Below are positions 41,501 to 56,500 of a stretch of DNA of 64,000 bases, one piece after another (position 1 is the stretch's first letter; every line of letters starts with the position of its first letter). Below the pieces are notes generated by a model that was given only the letters and a program-made list of their open reading frames with translations, searched no databases and was not told the origin of the DNA. The translations under genes and the position numbers were made by a program. The DNA is taken from contig VTFK01000527.1 of assembly GCA_009617715.1 (NCBI GenBank), positions 62,001-126,000 of the forward strand. Reading direction: 5' to 3'. The stretch is from Plectrocnemia conspersa (lineage: Eukaryota > Arthropoda > Insecta > Trichoptera > Polycentropodidae).

Positions 41501-44500
41501 CTTGGATTTTAATTTTCATTAGACGAAGTTATGGAGCCGTATTATGAAAAGCATCATATTCATCAGAGGAAAACTAATTCGATTCGGCTTTAAACTTTGG
41601 TACCTAACATATCAACATTAAATATAACGTCAGCTTACATCCTTAAACATGCTTTAAATAATATCATACAATGAAAGCAACTGCTAAACTTTTTCCTTGT
41701 GTTAATCTTTTTCAAATTACATATAAAATTCTATGTGCATGTTTTTTGTATTATATGTTAAAAATATGAATGGATTAAAACGATTTTTTTCTACTAGTCC
41801 TCGTTACATTAGCTGTACTTTAAAATTACTATAAGTTATAATTCGATTTGAGAGATACACTTTATAAACAATGTAACGTTTTTATAAATATTATAAATTA
41901 AACCGTTACTAATCGATTAGACTATTTAAATATCTGCGGGTTCATGGTATAATGAAGCTGAACCAAATGTTATAAAGTATGTGAGTCATAAAATAAAATG
42001 CTCACAAATATTTTCAGGACCTTGTATCTAAATCTTTTAAATATACTTTGTATATTTATTAAATATATTATGCCATAGGGGATGAAAGAACAACTTTTCA
42101 TACTATAAATTGCACATTATATATTTATACAATATATATTACTTTGTATTATTAGTTTCGAGTATCTAGATTGAGATTCGTCGCATAGCCGAATGCGTAA
42201 ATTGCTCCTAAAGTAAAAAAACATGCTCCTTAATTTCTCAGAAGCGGAACGAACAAGCGGGTCTTTATTGTTTTGTTTAATTTGCGGCTTTCGTTTCGAA
42301 TTCTAATTAGAAGCTGCAAAAGTTTGTTCTAAAAAACATTCAATTATGCAATTAACTGGCCGTTCTTTCGCTACTGCTTCTGCCCGATTACGAAATCATC
42401 ACGCTCTTTGCCCTTCAGCATTATTATACAGATTTGCGTGTTCTACTTCAAGATAATTACGTACATATTATACCATAATAATCAATACTTCTGGGCTAAA
42501 TAATAAATTTAGAAGCTCAATAATAGTGTGGTTTATAAATAACGTATACAATCTCTTGTATGAAACTGTTTAATTGCAATTAATGTATGTTAAAGTTTCT
42601 TAAATTAGAACCTCTAGAGCAATATTGATGTATATACATAAAAAAATCTATCATAAGAATTTTACATAGCCCAAAATCTATCCTCCTATATGTATGTTTT
42701 AATATTATAAAATAATAATAAATATATATATAATTTTAGTAATAATTCACAACATTTTGCAATAAAGCGAATCTCGGCTCGCTATCTAAAATATATGAAT
42801 ATAAATTACAAGAGATTAAGAAGTTGTCACACGTACCGTCTCCGTCTCTGTCGTAGCTCCTGAAATGAGTCTCCAGTTCTATCTTGCTCTCTAGTATGTG
42901 AGCGCTTAGTTCTCTAATGGCAGAAGTTTCAACTAAGCCGATTCGTTGCCTGAATGTAAGCCTTTTCGTTTTGGAGATTGCTGCAGTGTACTGGACAAAA
43001 TGGGTATCCAGTTGTGGTCCAACTAATTTCAGATAGGCACCTTTGTTGGACCCAATTTCGTAGTAATTTGACGCAGAGAATATCGTAATGACCTGCAAAA
43101 GTTCAAACATTAATGATCACATCGTATGTCAGACAAAACATAATATCCAGAAACTGTAGTCGGATTATTTCTGGAAAATCTGTCATCATAATTATTTATC
43201 TACAAAGCACATCACATAATAAAAGGTGTACTAAAACTATTTTTTTGTACCATGTTAATGTCATTTATTGTAAATATGGTAATTTTTTCTAGAATATGAA
43301 TTTTATTTTCTATGTTTTGTACTTTAAAAAATCAGATTTGTCTAATATTATATTTTTAAAAGGCAAACTTATTTAAATAATTCATCTTCTGAGCATTTGA
43401 ATATGATTTCCTGTAGTTAATGTAATCAAGCATCTTTACAATATACTAATGAGTACACACAGACATTGCCATATAATTTTGGAATCCCAGTTCTTTACAC
43501 AGAAATACGTTCGTGCGTTGTAATTTTGTACACTGCTTTGACCCATCTTTGTTTAAGCAAACATTAAATGAATCTGCCTACTAAAATCTCAGTCTAGATT
43601 ATTTGCATATATGATATACATTGAATAATGATAAAAAAAATTATATGATATATATTAAAAAAAAAATCATATTGATATATATATATATAAAAAAGAAAAT
43701 AATAAACTATTTTATTTTGCTTTACTCGTTTATAAGAACATATTTTATATAAAAAATCAATATAATAGACATATATAAATATTTGAGATTTAATTTAATA
43801 GTAAATGTAGATAATATCCGGTTTATTTATATCACGTTATATTTTTTAGGCGTGTACAATACTATTATAATATAATGTTAAATTTTTTACATGATCTATT
43901 TATCATAAATTCAATTTATTTTTTTTATAAAAAATGATGTTCATATAATGTCCGTCACTCTTTGGCATACAGTAATATTCCATAAAATATTCTCGAATAG
44001 TAAAAAAAATATATAATTTATTGAAGGGCATCCCGAAAAAATGTTACACGGTCAAACGTTAAAGTGTGATGTATTACGATCGCTCTGGAAACGTATCCGT
44101 TTCTTGCAAAAAACTCGGAAAATTCCGATAGCAATGCGACCTAATTTTCCAAGTCGGCAAAGGTCACGTCGGCGAAACACTAAACTGTGCACGACCAATT
44201 TTAGGGTTGTTAACTCAGGCAATTAATTAAATGTTGCATGCCGTGTTAAGGGTTACGCTCACACCAACAAGATATAATCTTAGATAAGATTTTACTTTCA
44301 TTTTTTTATTGCTATGAATTAAATTATTTAATTTAAACGAAACGAAATTAAGCTTTCGACTAATTTCTACTTTTGATATAAAAAAACTTCCACACACATA
44401 CATTCATGTTTTATTTTTCTAGCTGTATATAGAATGTATAAACATTACCTTGGCTTTATTAGATCCCATCAAAGGCTACCGCGTTTTAACGGTTTAATAC

Positions 44501-47500
44501 GAAATTTTCCCGTTTGATTACTGGTTATGGCGATCATAAAAGGGGAAGAAAAGAGCTAAATATAATACATTATGGGTGATTATTTTTGGAAAATTATAGT
44601 TTCACTACAGTGTATACTATATCTAATAACTTGGTATATTTTGAGGCATTTTTAAAATTAAAGTGCCAATACGCATTAAATGTAATACTAATGCTAATAA
44701 ATATGGAAATGAATCGAACACGCAAACATCACTATTATAACACCATTGTGTGCCAACGCAATTATAGTTATAGTAAAGAAAAACTAAAACATTAGAGACA
44801 TATTGATATTTTAAAATAATGAGTAAATTTTGTGATTTTAATTCACTATTTATTAAAATAGGAAAAAATAAATGTTAAAGAAGTCAAAAATATATTAATA
44901 TCTATGGCGTTATTAATTTCATTACGATATTGTTTTTCATATAATAAAAATGTGGCAATCGTTTAACTAATAAGATAACGATGTTTTTAAAAGTAAATTT
45001 TAAACTTATTTTCAACGTTTCTGGAAATACCTTTAAAACTTTTTCTTGACAAAGATGAGAAAGCGCGATTTTTGTAAGAAATATAATTGATTAAAAAAAT
45101 ATGAATCGCACGTTTCTGGAAACTTTAGAGAAACCACATTACTACACTAATGGCCAAACATATAAGCCAGATTGGTTTTGAGATGTCGGTCAGAGAAGAG
45201 AAAAAGTTTTTTTTTTGTATTTTTCTAGTAAGTATTTAAGGTACATAGCAAAGAACCATATTCTAAAGATAGTCCCAAACGGCATCCTACATAGCTGCCT
45301 TCACAGAGTAAGGTCTTACTTAATGAGTTACTCAGATAATTAATCTTCCTGAGGACGAGAACCTCGTTTGCAAGGCAAAGGTCTGTGCCCCTGAATAATA
45401 TACTCCGTAATCCGTATGTTCCATAAATGTATGTTTGTATTATATTGTAGAGTTTTTGTTCAATTGAATTATATATATTTATTTAAATGTTTACTGAAAA
45501 GCCAATGTCCTTACACGCTTATTTTTTGATTTCGATATGTTTTTTTATTATTAATAAGATAATTTTTAAAAAAATATACTTTTTAAGGTTTTGTTACCTT
45601 AAGGGGTATGACTTCGTAGCTAGTTAATCTAGTTAGAATTTTATTAAATTATATTACAATTGCGACAGATGATGTTTTCTCCGAGCGGTGGTGGAGAAGC
45701 TAGCGCAGGTGTGATGTCCGTGAAAGGTCCTCAATGATCTTGCAGTGAAAGTATCTGGAGGCAGTTCCTCTTACTGCGATGATCGTGTTTCGGGAGTCTC
45801 AAGTCGTATCTTTGCGTCTGCCAGGCGGAGTGAATCTGCTCTCTTCGAGTATCTGCCGGAGACCGCGAGTGACTGCTTGTGACTGCCTTTTCCTTATCAA
45901 AGTCCATGCTTAAAGTATCCAGCGCTTCAAATCTTGCTAACCAATCACAATCATGCAGCGATCATCTAGCCAATAGATGTACTCGTTTCTTAGAGCAGCG
46001 AAATAGGTATACGCCTTTAGAAAGCAACATTTGCTTGATTTGCGTTTTCCAAGGTTGTACACTCCCACGGGACTCTTGTAGATCGGATGATTTATTATAT
46101 CCGTGACGTTTTACAACAAATAAATAATCTTTCAATGCACAGGAGAATACATGCGTATTATTTATGTTATTTTCTGGTTGCAATGAGGGCTTGAGTGGTC
46201 CTGATCCTTTATGCTGTTGCTGGGTGATTATTTTGGTCCAAGTTTATTAACACGAGTTTTGAGAATATGATCTTTCACAAACGTGTGCATCTGTGTGTTT
46301 TTTTTTATTATTTTAATCAATAATAAACATTATATTCTGATGAAGTAGAAGTGACTTAGAATATTTATAAAAATGCGGACTTACTGTCGATCGACATGTT
46401 TTTCATAAAAAAATTTTCGTTGAAGAATGAACAGTTCAAATATTTATCAAGATAAATATTTAGTCTGCACATCACCAAAATGTTTAATAATGTGTCGAGG
46501 ATGCTTGGTTTCAATATGCGTCACTTTCACAATGTATTGTGCGATTTGCATTCTGTACAATATGTTAGTTCGTAGCTTTTTCGAGTACGACTTTATTGCC
46601 TAAAATACCAACCAAGAAAAGTAATCAATGTTGATTACGGATCGTTTTTGAATTTTTTCTAGGGGCGTTATAAACAAATAATTTCATTCTTGACTTATCG
46701 TGTATTAAACGATTCACTTTTTAAAGTTTTTGAGGAATGGGGGGAGGGTCAAAAATCCGTCGATACTCGATGGTTTTTAACTGCGTACTACTGTCAAAAG
46801 TCACGATTGCGTTCCCTATTTTGGTCCGTTGCGGTCAAAACGTCAGCACTCAAGAACATATCGTTTTCCAGACACGATGATTTTTTCAGTGATAGCTACG
46901 AGGAGCTAGAACAATTTATGTGGTGTGACTCTAGATAGATGTACTTCATTATTATTTTTTTAAATGTTTATTTTACTAAAAATTTCGTATTTTAGTATAT
47001 GCAGATGTATGTATGTATATGCGTGTATGTTTGAGCTAATTATAAAATATGTATGTGTTTCGAATGTCCATCGTGACCTATAAATATTTTTTAATATTAC
47101 AATAATACCTTATTATTATGCAGTAGTTCGTATCCACCTGGTTTGCACTCGTGAGATCGTACCAAGAACATCAGCCTATGTTTCTTCAGAAACTTTTTTG
47201 TAACGTCTGGCCCAAAATATGTACCTGCTCCTCGAAGGGCATTAGGGATACACCCCTCTCCAGGCTGAGGGTCGCTCCACAGTATATCGAATACCTGTAA
47301 CATAGAAAAAACTACATAAAACGAACCTTTTCAATGTTTAATTAAAAAATAAAATACCACGAAAAGGACATTTTTATAAACTATTTAGGTACATAGTATA
47401 TAAACTAGGATAAAATTATTGTTGAATAGTTTAATATTATTTAAATTAATGTCGTTCTTAAATGAAACCAAAAAATCACTTTTATTAAATGTCTAATTAA

Positions 47501-50500
47501 ATTTCAGTAATTCTAAATATCATATTTTTCTAAAAAAACATTCTCCTACTTCCGGGAATTTTTTAATTCTATTAGCATAAAATGTCGGAGGCTTTGATTC
47601 AAAATAATCCAATGGTCTTTTTTTCACATCGTCAGCATTTTAATTTTCTTTTCGTTTATAAAGTGTTGCATTGATCGAAATAAATGACAATCGTAAGGAG
47701 CAAGGTCTGGAAAATAAGGTGAAAGAAATTAAACCTTTCAGTCAAGTTCCTTGAATTAATCGATTAACGTGTTGTAGAAGTATTCCATTTTTTTTGACAA
47801 ATGCAACGATTTATTTGGTTATTGTTTGGCCTGATTTATGAGTTTCTTAATGCACAATCCGTTTGAAATTCCATCATACATACAAGCTTGGTTTTAATAC
47901 TAGACCATATGATAAAATCTGCACTTGTCAAGAGACGTCGAATATTTCACAATATGCTAAATTGCTTCTTGATAAAAAAATCAAAGAACATGACTGAAAG
48001 GTTTTATCTTATTATCCAGACCTTGCTCCTTCCGATTACTATTTATTTCGATCGATGCAACACTTTCTAGATGGAAATAAAATACATACCATATGAAAAA
48101 TGGGCTATCGGAATATTTTGAATCAAAGTCTTAAAAAATAGGTTATATATTAAAAAATATATAACATCAAAATTAATAACTAATACAAAACATTTAAAAG
48201 TATTTTTTCAATAGAATCAGTTTCGGGATTACCTAATATATGTCATGTAATTAAGATAACACCTCTGAAAGAACTGCAAATTTAGATGCAATTTAAGTAC
48301 CGTATGCATTTACGGTTATAATAAAATATTTTTCCACAAATTTTAAATACATATTAACCCATCTGTGATTTTATTTATTAAAATACTGCTATTGCTATAA
48401 TAATATAAAGTTTACTGATTTGTTTTACAAATACTATATTATACTTTATAATATTATAATATCTTTTTAATAACCCTATGAGTTGCAAAAAAAACTTTAT
48501 AATTATTATATCTATATTTCTAATAAGCATATTTAAACTTTAATTCAAGTTATTGATTAACAAAGATCAAATAGTTGCAAAACATTTAATTGATTTAATA
48601 GTTGAAAATCACTTTTAGACACGTATGGATTTTTAATGTATAAAACTTTAAAATATCTATTTATTTATCTTGTAGATAACATATTTTTAACACTTTATAT
48701 TTTTTTGGGTTTATTTATTTTTATTAAAAATTTAAAGAAAAGTTTTGCAATAGGGTTTTTAATTCAAGCCAATTTTTGTGATTTCTGTAAAAAAATGCTT
48801 AACAATAAACTTTTTTGCTACTGCAGTAAAAATCACTCTAATGCAATGTTTTTCAAATAAATTTAGTCACGCAACCCTTTTTTTATTTTTTAAAACTTAA
48901 CAGAATCTCTTAATTATTTTAACACTGCATATATGAACTTTCATACGAAATTTCGCCTTATTTTTAATATCAAAAATCACCGAATGAAGTGTCACCACAG
49001 ATAAAATCAATGTCATGATTGATAGTAGCTGTCATTTGACGACACAAAATATGGGCCAGGCGCATAATATCACTGCCCCTATTTTTTTTTAAATATTTAC
49101 ACAAGCATGGAATAGCCGAAAAATTATTACCGCATCGATTAAGCGATAAAAATCGATTGGGCTAAGGTTCTACATGAGATTTGTTAATTAAACTCAATAA
49201 AATATGTTTTTTACAAACGATTGAACATTAGCAAAAAAAGTGGATTCAGTATATTAGTAAAACATCTCAATTATTGTTGCTAATGGTGAAAAACAAGTAC
49301 TTCTATAATTTACAAAAAATTAAATTCTGCAGCATTTAAAAAGCTTAAAGCTTTGCAAAGCTAACCTAATACTGTAAAAAAAACCGATTTAAACTTTTGT
49401 CAAGAGCACTTGAATCAGATTTTCGTTTCATAAAAAGATCGATGTTTTTAATTTTTGCTCACTTATATTTAATGAAAATAATAATGTAACTCACAAAGTC
49501 ACGATTTATAGCATTGAAATTTAATTATTATTTTACTTTGTAGTGTTGCAAAAATAAATAAAAAGTAAATTGATTGTGTATTAATATTCTTAAATGTATA
49601 TCTGAAGTTCATGGCATTTATTGACTTTGCTATTATTTTATATTCAATTTTTTCAGGTAAAATAAATTAATAAATGAATAAATCTCACCTGCTTCCATTC
49701 GACCTTGTCGATAACCTCAGCCCCTGGTGCGTTGCTCTCTGTGATCGGTGGTCTCAGCAAGGACACGTACTAGAATTTAAGAAAATAAATAAAAATAAAA
49801 TTGTAGACGTATATGGGATTTAAGCGAACATTTCAATTTCGACGTGAAAGGGTTGAGTTCGGTTCGCAGATCGCGTTTTAATTATGTTTACTCAGAAACT
49901 GCAAATGCCGCATTATTCATCCCGCTTGCAAAACGCAAGGCGTGGATGTGTCTATTAAATTGGGAAAGGGTTTATTGCCAAGGCGGATCTGTGTTATTTA
50001 TTTAGTAGTACGTGTAAATTTTCAGTTGCCGTAAATCTTTAGTTGCCATCAACATGTCGCTCGCGGAGGAGACAACAACCTGGAGAGACTGGTAGTGGTC
50101 TGCAGCATCTAAAGAAGAGGAGGCATAGGAAGATTCCTGATGCGCTGGTCTGACCAAATATAAAAACACAAATTGAAGCACTTCGGGCAGTAGAATCAAG
50201 GAAAAACTGTAGGGGTGTTCTGCACAAGCTTAGAACGTATCAGTATGCAGACGATCATCAGCAGTAATTTTAAAGAAATCAGTGACATATATTTTATTAT
50301 TAATAAACTTTTATTTTTGAACTAATAATCAAAATATGTCTCTAGTACGATCTATCCCGCTTTTATTTTAATTATTAATCACGATATTCATCCATGAGGT
50401 TAGGAAAATCTATAAAAATTAATCTGCTGTGATCGATCGAAATTTTAATTATATAATAATCAGTGATTCCAATCTTCCAGATAATATTAAAATTAAAAGT

Positions 50501-53500
50501 CAAATTATTTATCGCACATTATCTAGATAAATAAGACTAGTCTTATTTTATAAAAAAATACAGTTTAAATTATTAGTCGTAGAATTTATATTATGACAAC
50601 TTGAGCGAGCTAGCTATCAAATAGCGGTACTGCAATTTTCTAAAGGATGCTCTACTTATTCTAATGTACGACGTAGATTGGAATATAATTCGCTCTGAAA
50701 GTGACTCCGCTTTGTGTCGCAGTCATATCGATCTTAGCCCCACCTGACCTCAAAGAGACTCGTCTAATTTGAATGCTGCATACAGCAAAACGAAAACATG
50801 CACACACAAAGTGGCCACAGAAGAAACTTGAACTCGAGAGTGGCAATCAATTAACTCTTTGATGTTCCTAGCATCGTGTAAAAATAGACGAAAGTCCTTT
50901 GAGTGAACCGCAACAAAGCAAAGGCCCCAGACTCGTTAACCCCATCAAGTTCTTTTTATTGTTTGGCTTCGAAATTAATAAACATTATGGCGCACTCTTT
51001 TGCGACGACCTTATCCCGAGCTCGAGTCTTGAGCAAGAGCTCTAAAGAGCTTTGAGGATCGTCAACTTTTTTGATGAGATAAAAAGACGCACTCAACGTA
51101 GGTCTTAGCTACATTATAACGAGGAGCTTTAATGAACGTTTTTATTTACTATTAAATTGTTAATAATTAATTAAATAAATAAAGTGGATTTCGACGCGAG
51201 TGGATCAAACCTTTGAAAATGGAAGACAAACATTAATTAAGATAGCTGCTTTGATTGATTGATTGTCAATCGAACTTCAGACATGACCTGCTTTTTAACA
51301 ATGGCAAAAATAGATTTTTATAAAGTACACCATTCAAAATTAAAGCACAGTAAACACCAAAGCTTTTATCTATTGTTTGTCTTTTGTGAAACGTAATTTC
51401 TTTAAGTACGCACAATAAATGACTTTAATCAATGTAAAAATCGACGAAATAAATTTCACGATTTAAGGGATGATATGAATAAATTCACTGATTTGGTTGA
51501 TCTATTATCTATGTTTTTTAGTAAAATAAATACACTTAAAAGAACGGAAATTGAACACAGATGGTTAGAATAATTGAAACATTTAAAGGCGAAAATGTGT
51601 TTATTCCCAGAATCCCATTGATACCTAGCGATTTGCCTTTTCGCTTCAAGTGACATCAATTCCAAATTCGCCATGCTTTCTCCGTGACAATAAATAAGTA
51701 ACAATGTCTTCTACAAAACAGATTATTGATTAAACAAACACAGAACATGTAAAGCTCCAAAGTAATTCTTTACATTTAAACGATATTTTCAGATACAAAT
51801 TCAACAAGAGCAAAAAAGTTTTTAAAGAAAAAGTTTTCTTTTAAATAACAATTTGCGATAACTAGATGTAAAACGTCTAATAAAACGTACACAATAGTCT
51901 GATTAGATACTGGTTAAAAAACATATGTTAAAGCATATCGCATTTAAACTACGACAATTAACGATATTTTAATTTTCAAGGCAAAGAAGATTATCTCATA
52001 TACCATTTTATAAGAAATATTTTTATTTAAATATTTTATAAATAAAAGGAGGTACCACTGCGACTGAGCACTAGGCACGTACTGTGAGATACTTTCCTTT
52101 TCGCTCGCTCGCGTGCTAAGTGACGAGAGTGAGTGAGAGATAAGGGCGTGCTTGACATGCGGTCCACACGCCCTTATCTCTCACTCGCTCTCGTCATTTA
52201 ACACGCAAGCAAGTGAAAGGAAAAGTATCTTACCATACGCATGGTCAGTTATAAATGCATGGCCGTAGATGCGCTACCTGTTTTCAGTTTATTCAACCAA
52301 AACGCGTGTAAAAGTGTATCGTTTTTTACTCATCATCGTCATCATTGCATCTGAATTGGGATATTTCAAGCTCTTTTAGTATTAAAATGGGTACAATAAC
52401 ATCGTTACGTGCATATTAAATGGAAAAAATAAGGTCACGCCCTTCTTTATTAAGAACATCGACCGATATGGAAGGAATAAATATAATCGAAATTTACTCT
52501 TACCTTTCCCCTGTCCAAACTGCGGATGAGATCCAAATCCGTAGTGTCAGAAATGCCTCCGTGGACAACAAGGACTTTATTATTGACGACAGTCCCCAAG
52601 GGAAGCCATCTATAGACTCCTTCGATCAATTTCAGCAGACGCTCAGCGTTGTGCTAAAAATATTATAAAAAAAACATATATTAAAAAAGTGCATCGTTTA
52701 TTATGTTTTTCTGTGATATTTTTTTCATTACTCAAATATATATTCGAAGCAAAATTTTAACGGCGGCATGACATATTGACATGTATTGCCTTATAGGCTT
52801 TTTTAAAAGTAATTTTTCAGTTTGACATGTGCAAAGTCTGAGGGTGAATTTGAAGTGATTTATTATAGCATTTTTTTGAAGAAGTAAATATTTATTATGT
52901 ATTGAATGTTAAGTGGGTTTTTATTTGTTAATTAAATTTAAAAAAAGTTACAGTACAGCGCTTCTCATTTTTGTGTTTTATAATATTTATATAAAATTAA
53001 AACTAATTAACTATATTGACCTGTGGAAAATAATATATCAAATATTTAATAGTTGTAAGTATATTAAAAATAATTGAAACTGTAATTCAATAAATATTTT
53101 TGTGCAGTTAATAAATATTCAGTATAATATTAATTTTGTTTATAATACTTAAAAGCAGTTATAAATCAAATAATAATGTTAGCACTGACAATGTCCAAAT
53201 TTAACTAAGCTTATACTTGTGTATATCAAACGAAATTATTGTGTTCTTGGCTCTATATTAATATAAATCTATAAAAATATAAGATCGATTCATTGTGTTT
53301 TTTTCGAGAAAAATGCGAAACGATGATTCTTAAGAATTTTAATAAGACGCTTTTCTTGTTAAAAAATAAATATATTTAAATATTTGATATTTAAGATACG
53401 CTAAATTTTAGGTAGTAATACCAGATACAGGGTTTTCCAAATATTATTCTAAAAATATTGTGCGGCAATTAAATATTCTAGACCGACTCTAGAAATAGCG

Positions 53501-56500
53501 AATACCAATCATTTTGTTTTAGATTACTCAAACATTTTTCAATCAACAAAAAATAATAATACAAGGAGCAATGACTTGAAAATGATTATATGATTTAGTT
53601 TTTGGCATGGATTTGTTCGCCGACTGTTTTATGTAAATGCTATAATATAAATCATATAAAAAGATGCATAATACGAAGAAAAATATTTTTAAATGAAAAG
53701 AGATCATTAATAAAAATTTCAATCTGAATTAGAAAAATATATCTCATATTTTAAACTGAAATAATTAAATTATGTTACAATTAAATAGTTCTATGTTTTA
53801 AGAAATGTTTTGCCATTATATTTTAAATATTAAACTATTTTAATAATATAAAAAAAAATTTTGTAAGTAAAATCAGTAAAATTATTTTTTATACATATGT
53901 ATAATAATTTAAATACATATGCTTATTATAAAAATTGTTTCATTGGGTCAAGAATTCTTGAAAATTTTGATCAATTTATTATTTCTCGAGAAATAGAAAT
54001 CATCTAAAAATAAGAAACAATATATTGGGGTGCAAAATGTTTTTAAAATAAAAGCTTTTTTTGGAGTAACTTTAAAGAATCATATTTAGCCTCGTTATTA
54101 CAATGTATATAAATAAAATGCAATAGCTGGACATCTAGCCCGCACATACGACTCAAAGTCTGCAAAGTGGTTAACTTTTAATTAGCCTCAGGGAAAAATA
54201 CTATTATCATATACATCTAGTACTGATTTTTTTGGTTTAGAATACTTAAAAATGTTGAATGTCTAATAATTATATTTTATTTAAAGAGCAACTCCAATCA
54301 GTTAATTTTATTTGATAAGAAACTCTCGTCGTCCCAATTTGTATATTCAGGATTATGCAAGACTCTTAAGGGGCAATTAATAAAAGAAGTTTTGTCTGAG
54401 CAAATTGCGGCCTCCGCTCTTAAAAGATATTATGCAAATTTTCAAGAGGCCGTTTCGGTCTTTCTACTTTTTTCTCTTTTTTACAACATTCAAAAAAATC
54501 CAGGAAACACGTGTAAAATGAGACGTTGAGAATTGTGTATTTTTCACACAAGTTATTTCACTAACGCTCTTTTCCAGATTACATAAACACGCAATTACTT
54601 TTTTAGATTCTTATTGCCCAAGAGGGCGAAGTTTAATGTCAAGGTTGCAAAAAAATATATACACAAGGGCTGTAAATATTTTTTACAAGAGATTTCCCCG
54701 GCAATCAATAGCATTTTGTTTATTTTGAGGCGCCTCAAAAGAGAAAATACCTTTCACCTGACAGAGAACCCTCGATACCCTTTCTAGTACCCTCAGTTCC
54801 AAGATGTGTGCTATTGACTTTTCTATTCTCTATCAGCACAATATGTGCTGTTAAACGAAACCTTTTTTAAACAACAAAAATCTATCGAAATGAATTTTAT
54901 TTATAGAGCAATTTATATTTCTTTAATTATTTGACATTGTCGCATTCTTTACAAAGGCCAAGAATGCGTTTAGGAATTTGGGCGTTCTGAAAATATTAAT
55001 ATTCCACGAAAACGGTAAAATACAAAAACGACATCATAAATAAAGTATGATAATCTGATTGGGAAATTCGACGAAAAAATGAGAGAATTTTCATTTTATT
55101 CTCACGACAAAGATTTAAATAAAAGTGAATATTTACAATGTATATAAATTTATGTGCTAAATTTCATTGCTTATTCATATAACGTATAGTAAAATTTAAA
55201 GTTAGACATTTTCAATACAATGATTTAGATTGTTATGAAAATAAGTTATAATGTATCTAACATATAGATTTAAACATATAATATTGATAATTTTATTAGT
55301 TTTTACAATATTTCTACCTCTTATGTCTATATATAACTTTATAATCAGATCTCATTCAGGAGTTATATTTCTCTTACCAATGGTCGATTAACAATATGTT
55401 TGATTTTATAAAGTGGTTCGAAACATTGTACTGTTAATAGTATATATAACATTGTAATGCACAAGTGTGCTTCAAAGCAAGACACTAGATTTTGGCAAGC
55501 AATAGAAAGACAATGTGATAAGTCTTTGTATAATCAAACAGTGTTCCTAAAATACTAAGCTATTTATACGATACATCTATATTATTTCAGATAAGAACTT
55601 TATTAAGAAATAGTTATGTATATTATCATTGTTAAATATAATTTTACTAACTCAGTCAGTTAAAATATATCGAAAAATTGATTTACAATTTACTGCAACT
55701 GCCAAGTAATTTATTTACGATCGTCATTTTTTGTTTAGAACAACCATTCAATATCTAAAATTAGATCGTATAAAAGATATTTGCATATTTTAGTATTTGA
55801 AATAAAATACTGAATAATATTACGAATAATCGCATGTGCGTTTCGTATATTATATAAAAAAAGGAAAAATATCGGGTTAACATATCCATCCTAGCGTAAG
55901 GATGAATGAAATGTACCCAACTGTAAAAATAACGAAAAATTGCTAGCTTCAAAGACAAAATCGATTCTAACGCACACATGTGAATTTAATAAAAGATATA
56001 TGTATATATACTACAAAAATAATTTATTTTCTGCTTACCTTGTACTTTTGGTGGACCTCCCTTATGAAGCCGTACCTGCAAAACGACAAAGTTGAGCCTT
56101 TAGTTAAGTGAAATATGTGTTATGTTATTTCTCATTCCGTTAGATTGGTTAATAAATTTCAGAGAGTCTGTATAAATCACCGTCGATAAATCACAGAGAG
56201 AGCTAATTCCAGACGATAAATCCAGCACGTAGCGAAATGGCAAAGGTTGTTGCGCTCTTACATTATGCTGTGGTCAAACATGGATGCAATTATAGTACCC
56301 AAGACAAACCTTACTATTTTTTCTCACACATACTTAACATGATTCGAATACAAATATTAAGTTTCTAAATGTAGATTTTTGTATGAAATATAAAATTTAT
56401 ATAATTTCATTAAAAAAAATTCTGTTTACTTTCTGAAGCCTGACAGACTCATTGTGTTTTTTTATGATCTAGGAATTTAATATAAACTGATAACAAGTTA

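Larger units (their letters stand above)
28228..42836 (-). other. rdgC intron f-g (14.6 kb, splits EF-hand 1)
   Basis: The largest intron of the visible gene, interrupting the Gly codon in the first EF-hand loop. It contains a Tc1-like remnant (29995-30485), the roughly 640-bp tandem array (30690-32083) and a possible degenerate hAT-type element (35.66-36.68 kb), listed separately. The remaining 28.2-29.9, 32.1-35.6 and 36.7-42.8 kb are AT-rich with no gene I can support. Confidence 0.7.
47295..49688 (-). other. rdgC intron d-e (2.4 kb)
   Basis: Contains two mariner transposase fragments in opposite orientation between about 47540 and 48236, listed separately. The rest is AT-rich with nothing recognised. 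Confidence 0.7.
49770..52503 (-). other. rdgC intron c-d (2.7 kb)
   Basis: Contains an RTE-like LINE 3' remnant (about 50040-50265) and a long hairpin (52078-52239), listed separately. The GC-richer stretch 50640-51060 has only short frames that I cannot identify. Confidence 0.7.

Noticed and set aside
46690..46938. 82-codon plus-strand frame in rdgC intron
   Set aside because: No recognised similarity and no evidence of expression; could be an old transposon piece but nothing specific supports that.
52420..52668. 82-codon plus-strand open frame
   Set aside because: It is the antisense of rdgC exon c, whose minus-strand reading has the conserved VHGG and DRGK motifs and proper splice sites.
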